A DNA stretch of 7,720 nucleotides. Origin: Acidobacteriota bacterium (GTDB lineage: Bacteria > Acidobacteriota > Thermoanaerobaculia > Multivoradales > JAHEKO01). Both the position numbers and the translations under genes were made by a program. Positions 4,423-7,720 of the stretch are shown here, piece by piece (the first letter of the stretch is position 1; each line of letters opens with the position of its first letter). The stretch spans positions 1 to 7,720 of the forward strand of contig JAHEKO010000169.1 in the NCBI GenBank assembly GCA_024638355.1, given 5' to 3'. The notes beneath the pieces were generated by a model. It was not told the origin of the DNA, did no database searches, and was given only the letters and a program-made list of their open reading frames with translations.

Positions 4423-6786
4423 GTGCTGACCCTCGACCGCAAGCTCCTGCGCGACCTCTCGCAGCTCAAGGGCCAGGTCCTGGCCATCGGCCTGGTGATC
4501 GCCGCCGGGGTGGCGATGTTCGCCATGTACTCCTCGACCTTCGAGTCGCTGGATCACACCCACACGGCCTACTACGACCGCTATCGCCTGGCCGACGTCT
4601 TCGCTTCGCTCAAGCGCGCGCCGCTGTCGACGGCGTCGCGGCTCGAGGCGCTCCCGGGGGTGGCCCAGGTCGAGCCTCGGGTGGTGGTTCAGGTGACGCT
4701 GGACGTGCCGGGCATGACCGAGCCAGCGCGCGGTCTGTTGCTGTCGATTCCCGAGCATCGGCGCGCAATCCTCAACGACGTCCACCTGCTCAGGGGGCGC
4801 TATATCCACGCCACGCACCCAGACGAGGTCTTGGTGATCGAGGCCTTCGCCACGGCCCATGGACTCGAGCCCGGCGACCCTATCGGGGCGGTCATCAACG
4901 GCAGGCGGCGGGAGCTCATGATCGTCGGCATCGCCCTGTCGCCGGAGTACGTCTACACCATCGCGCCGGGTGACCTGCTGCCCGACGATCGCAGATTCGG
5001 CGTCTTCTGGATGGGACGCCGCGCCCTCTCCTCGGCCTTCGACATGGAGGGCGGGTTCAACGACGTCTCGCTCGCGCTGGGCCCGGGCGCCTCTTCCGAG
5101 GCGGTCATCGCTGACGTCGACCGGCTGCTCGAGCGCTACGGCGGTCTGGGCGCCATCCCCCGTCGGCTCCAGGTGTCGGCCTGGTTCGTGGCCAACGAGA
5201 TGCGCGAGATGAAGACCATGGGCTCGATCCTGCCGGTTGTCTTCCTGGCGGTCGCCGCCTTCCTGCTCAACGTCGTTCTGTCGCGCATCATCTCGGTCCA
5301 GCGCACCCAGGTCGCCGCCATGAAGGCGGTGGGCTATTCGAACCGCGAGGTGGCGCTCCACTACACGAAGCTGGCGCTGGCGGTGGCCTTTGCCGGCGGC
5401 GTGCTGGGGGTGGCCGTCGGCGCCTGGTTGGGCCGGGGCATGACCTCGATGTACAGCCAGTACTTCCGCTTCCCCGAGTTCCAGTACTTCCTGTCGCCGC
5501 GCATCGCGGTCGTCGCTGTCGGCGTCAGCCTCGTAGCGGCCACCCTGGGGGCGTTCGGTGCGGTTCGCAGCGCCGTCAAGCTGCCTCCCGCCGAGGCGAT
5601 GCGTCCCGAGCCGCCGGCGAGCTTCAAGCGAGGTTGGCTCGAGCGGTCCGGCCTGACGAGGATGCTCTCCGAGCCGGGACGGATGATCCTGCGCAACCTG
5701 GGGCGCAGCCCGGTACGCACCCTGCTCTCGGCCACCGGCATCGCCTTCGCCATCGCGCTGCTGGTATTCGGCTTCTTCTTCGTCGACGCCGTCGAGCTGC
5801 TGATGAAGGCCCAGTTCGAAGAGGTCATGCTGCACGACGTCACCACCACCTTCGTCGAACCGACCTCGGCGGCGGGCCGCCACGAGGTAGAGCGTCTGCC
5901 CGGCGTGCTCTACACCGAGCCTTTCCGGGCCGTGCCGGTGCGCCTGCGATACGGCGCCCGCTCCCGGCAGACGGCCGTCATGGGCCTGCCGGCGGTGCCG
6001 CGTCTCAACCGCGTCGTCGGGCAGAAGGCCGGCGTCGTCGAACTGCCGGCCGAGGGGCTGGTGCTCTCCTCGTCGCTGGGCGAGGTCCTCGGCGTCGAGG
6101 TCGGCGACCGGATCTTCGTCGAGGTCCTCGAGGGTCGGCGGCCGGTCCGCACCGTACCCGTCGCGCGCCTGGTCGACGAGTACCTGGGCACCTCGGCCTA
6201 CATGGAGATCGGCGCCTTGCGCCGGCTGATGCGCGAAGGAGCGGTTCTCTCCGGAGCGTTTCTGAAGGTCGACCCCGCGGAGCTCGACCGGTTGCATACG
6301 CGTCTCAAGGCGACGCCGCGGGTCGCCGGAGTGAGTCTGTCGGCAGCGGCCTACGAGAGCTTTCAGAACACCATCGGCCAGACGCTGGGGCTGATGATCA
6401 CCATCAACCTGATCTTCGCCGCGGTGATCGCCTGTGGGGTGGTCTACAACAGCGCCCGTGTCTCGCTCTCCGAGCGTGAGCGGGACCTGGCGAGCCTAAG
6501 AGTGCTGGGCTTCACCCGCGCCGAGATCTCCTTCATCCTGCTGGGAGAGCTGGCGGTGGTGACCCTGATCGCCGTACCTCTGGGGCTGGCGCTGGGCTAC
6601 CTGTTCTGCCGCGGCATCATCTCGGCCCTGGCGACGGAGCTCCTGCGGATCCCCATGGTGGTGGAGCCGGTGAGCTACGCCTGGGCAGCGGTGGCAGTGG
6701 TGGCGGTGTCGGCATTGTCGGGCCTCGCGGTGCGGCGGCGCCTGGACCGGCTGGATCTGGTCGCGGTTCTGAAGTCGCGTGAATGA
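4423..6786 (+). CDS. ABC transporter permease with two FtsX/MacB-type modules
   Basis: This is an inner-membrane permease of 787 residues, built as two tandem MacB_PCD plus FtsX units. Eight hydrophobic segments lie at about 18-39, 267-290, 315-337, 360-381, 433-455, 653-675, 702-727 and 750-770. They enclose two large periplasmic domains (about 40-266 and 456-652). Each half has the cytoplasmic coupling motif: [18 protein letters not shown] (293-310) and a related [20 protein letters not shown] stretch (683-701). One polypeptide therefore gives the eight helices that MacB/LolCDE/DevC systems usually assemble as a dimer of four-helix subunits. Start GTG 4423 is 4 nt after the ATPase stop and begins [12 protein letters not shown], the usual N-terminus. 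The in-frame ATG at 4354 would add 23 residues lying within the ATPase gene. The substrate is unknown; export or envelope function is likely. Confidence 0.93.
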   Translation: MLTLDRKLLRDLSQLKGQVLAIGLVIAAGVAMFAMYSSTFESLDHTHTAYYDRYRLADVFASLKRAPLSTASRLEALPGVAQVEPRVVVQVTLDVPGMTEPARGLLLSIPEHRRAILNDVHLLRGRYIHATHPDEVLVIEAFATAHGLEPGDPIGAVINGRRRELMIVGIALSPEYVYTIAPGDLLPDDRRFGVFWMGRRALSSAFDMEGGFNDVSLALGPGASSEAVIADVDRLLERYGGLGAIPRRLQVSAWFVANEMREMKTMGSILPVVFLAVAAFLLNVVLSRIISVQRTQVAAMKAVGYSNREVALHYTKLALAVAFAGGVLGVAVGAWLGRGMTSMYSQYFRFPEFQYFLSPRIAVVAVGVSLVAATLGAFGAVRSAVKLPPAEAMRPEPPASFKRGWLERSGLTRMLSEPGRMILRNLGRSPVRTLLSATGIAFAIALLVFGFFFVDAVELLMKAQFEEVMLHDVTTTFVEPTSAAGRHEVERLPGVLYTEPFRAVPVRLRYGARSRQTAVMGLPAVPRLNRVVGQKAGVVELPAEGLVLSSSLGEVLGVEVGDRIFVEVLEGRRPVRTVPVARLVDEYLGTSAYMEIGALRRLMREGAVLSGAFLKVDPAELDRLHTRLKATPRVAGVSLSAAAYESFQNTIGQTLGLMITINLIFAAVIACGVVYNSARVSLSERERDLASLRVLGFTRAEISFILLGELAVVTLIAVPLGLALGYLFCRGIISALATELLRIPMVVEPVSYAWAAVAVVAVSALSGLAVRRRLDRLDLVAVLKSRE

Positions 6787-6787
6787 C

Positions 6788-6793
6788 AGGAGA
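6788..6793 (+). promoter_or_regulatory. Ribosome-binding site of the adaptor gene
   Basis: AGGAGA lies 6 nt before the ATG at 6800 and immediately after the permease stop. It supports this start and continuation of the same transcript. Confidence 0.6.
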
Positions 6794-6799
6794 AAGACC

Positions 6800-7720
6800 A
6801 TGACTCGCAAGCGCAAGAGCAAGCTCCGCCTGGGCCTCGTCGGGACCCTCCTGGTCCTGCTCCTGGCCTGGGCCTTCTGGCCGCGCCCGGAGCCGGTGGA
6901 CATCGCCGCCGTCGAGCGGGCGCCGCTGATCGTGACCCTCGACGAGGAGGGCGAGACCCGCGTGCGCGACCGGTTCGTGGTCTCGGCGCCGCTCGCCGGC
7001 CGGGTGCTGCGCATCGAGCTCGAGCCTGGCGACCCGGTCGTGGCCGACGAAACGGTGCTGGCCTCGTTCCAGCCGCAGACGCCGACCCTGCTCGACGCCC
7101 GCAGCCGGGCCGAGGCGGAGGCCGGCGCGCGCGCCGCACGGGCAACCCTCGAGCGCGCGCGGGCGGACCGCGACCGCGCCGCGGCGGAGCTGGAGTTCGC
7201 CGCGGCCGAAGTGAAGCGCTTCCGGCGCTTGGCAGAGGATCGGATCGTCTCCGACGAGGAGCTGGAGACGGCCGAGCTCGCGGCGCGCAGCCGCCAGGAG
7301 TCGCTCGCAGCGGCCGAATTCGCCGCCCAGACCGCCCGCCACCAGCTCGAGGTGGCCCGGGCGCGGCTGCTCGAGGGTCCGGCCCTGGGTGGCAATCCAC
7401 ACCCGGAAGGCGCCGGCGCTCCCATCCTGCTGCGCTCGCCGGTGAACGGCGTGGTCCTCAAGCGCCTGCGCGAGAGCGAGGCGGTGGTGCCGGCGGGCGA
7501 GCCGCTGCTCGAGGTGGGTCAGCCCGAGGAGCTCGAGATCGTCGCCGACTATCTGTCTTCCGACGCGGTCCAGATCCGGCCGGGAGCCCGGGTACGGATC
7601 GAGGAATGGGGTGGCGCGAGCGCCCTGGAGGGCGTGGTGCGACGGGTGGAGCCCTCCGGCTTCATGAAGATCTCGGCCCTCGGGGTGGAGGAGCAGCGGG
7701 TCAACGTGGTGGTCGACTTC
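6800..7720 (+). CDS. HlyD/MacA-type periplasmic adaptor (membrane fusion protein), 3' end cut by window edge
   Basis: This is the periplasmic adaptor of a tripartite-type exporter. It should bridge the inner-membrane permease and an outer-membrane channel. 307 codons are visible and the frame is open at the right edge. A basic N-terminus (TRKRKSK) precedes one membrane anchor (about 11-27). The first biotinyl-lipoyl half is around 60-90 (SAPLAGRVLRIELEPGDPV). A long Ala/Arg/Glu-rich alpha-helical hairpin spans about 98-190. The second lipoyl half begins SPVNGVVLKRL (213-223), and a beta-barrel domain follows (about 238 on, LEIVADYLSSDAVQIRPGARVRI). There is no lipobox cysteine, so the protein is anchored by a transmembrane helix. 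It starts 13 nt after the permease. A TolC-like gene may follow outside the window. Its presence indicates a two-membrane envelope and an efflux direction. Confidence 0.93.
   Translation, partial: MTRKRKSKLRLGLVGTLLVLLLAWAFWPRPEPVDIAAVERAPLIVTLDEEGETRVRDRFVVSAPLAGRVLRIELEPGDPVVADETVLASFQPQTPTLLDARSRAEAEAGARAARATLERARADRDRAAAELEFAAAEVKRFRRLAEDRIVSDEELETAELAARSRQESLAAAEFAAQTARHQLEVARARLLEGPALGGNPHPEGAGAPILLRSPVNGVVLKRLRESEAVVPAGEPLLEVGQPEELEIVADYLSSDAVQIRPGARVRIEEWGGASALEGVVRRVEPSGFMKISALGVEEQRVNVVVDF

Noticed and set aside
4393..6297. A 634-codon open frame on the minus strand
   Set aside because: It is exactly antisense to the ABC permease, its product is low-complexity and rich in R/G/H/D/Q with no recognisable domain, and such long antisense frames are expected in GC-rich genes.
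1..7720. Search for CRISPR repeats, tRNA/rRNA genes, insertion sequences or attachment sites
   Set aside because: No regularly spaced repeats, RNA-gene hallmarks, transposase motifs or terminal inverted repeats were seen; coding density leaves no non-coding stretch above about 190 bp.

Overview
The window is GC-rich bacterial DNA with dense, tightly packed coding. The one visibly AT-richer stretch is the roughly 190-bp divergent intergenic region around 1310-1499. The gene types (a GAF/AAA+ sigma-54 activator, a DevBCA/MacB-like ABC exporter with a HlyD-type adaptor) point to a Gram-negative, two-membrane bacterium. A myxobacterial, other delta-proteobacterial or Acidobacteriota-like source fits the base composition and gene families, but the sequence alone does not fix the taxon.

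Left part (1-1309, minus strand): a sigma-54-dependent enhancer-binding regulator, read from a TTG start at 1309 and cut by the window edge before its DNA-binding domain. Middle (1310-1499): a divergent control region. It holds a sigma-70-type promoter for the regulator, three related 16-bp operator/UAS-like boxes, a candidate IHF site beside an A-tract, and a near-consensus -24/-12 sigma-54 promoter reading rightward.

Right part (1500-7720, plus strand): one tightly coupled operon. The order is short-chain dehydrogenase, ketopantoate-reductase-like oxidoreductase, a 14-codon mini-cistron, a 90-residue protein of unknown function, ABC ATPase, two-module FtsX/MacB-type ABC permease, and a HlyD-type periplasmic adaptor that runs off the window. 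Junctions are 4-nt overlaps or gaps of at most 13 nt, so the genes should be co-transcribed.

The coherent reading is a self-contained circuit. A sensor-activator with an N-terminal GAF domain switches on a sigma-54 operon in which two NAD(P)H-dependent oxidoreductases modify a small, possibly lipophilic, molecule and a tripartite-type ABC pump exports it. The substrate is not evident. The most unusual local signals are the mini-cistron with a perfect Shine-Dalgarno, whose end forms a hairpin over the next gene's ribosome-binding site, and the loss of family-conserved asparagines in the ketopantoate-reductase-like enzyme.
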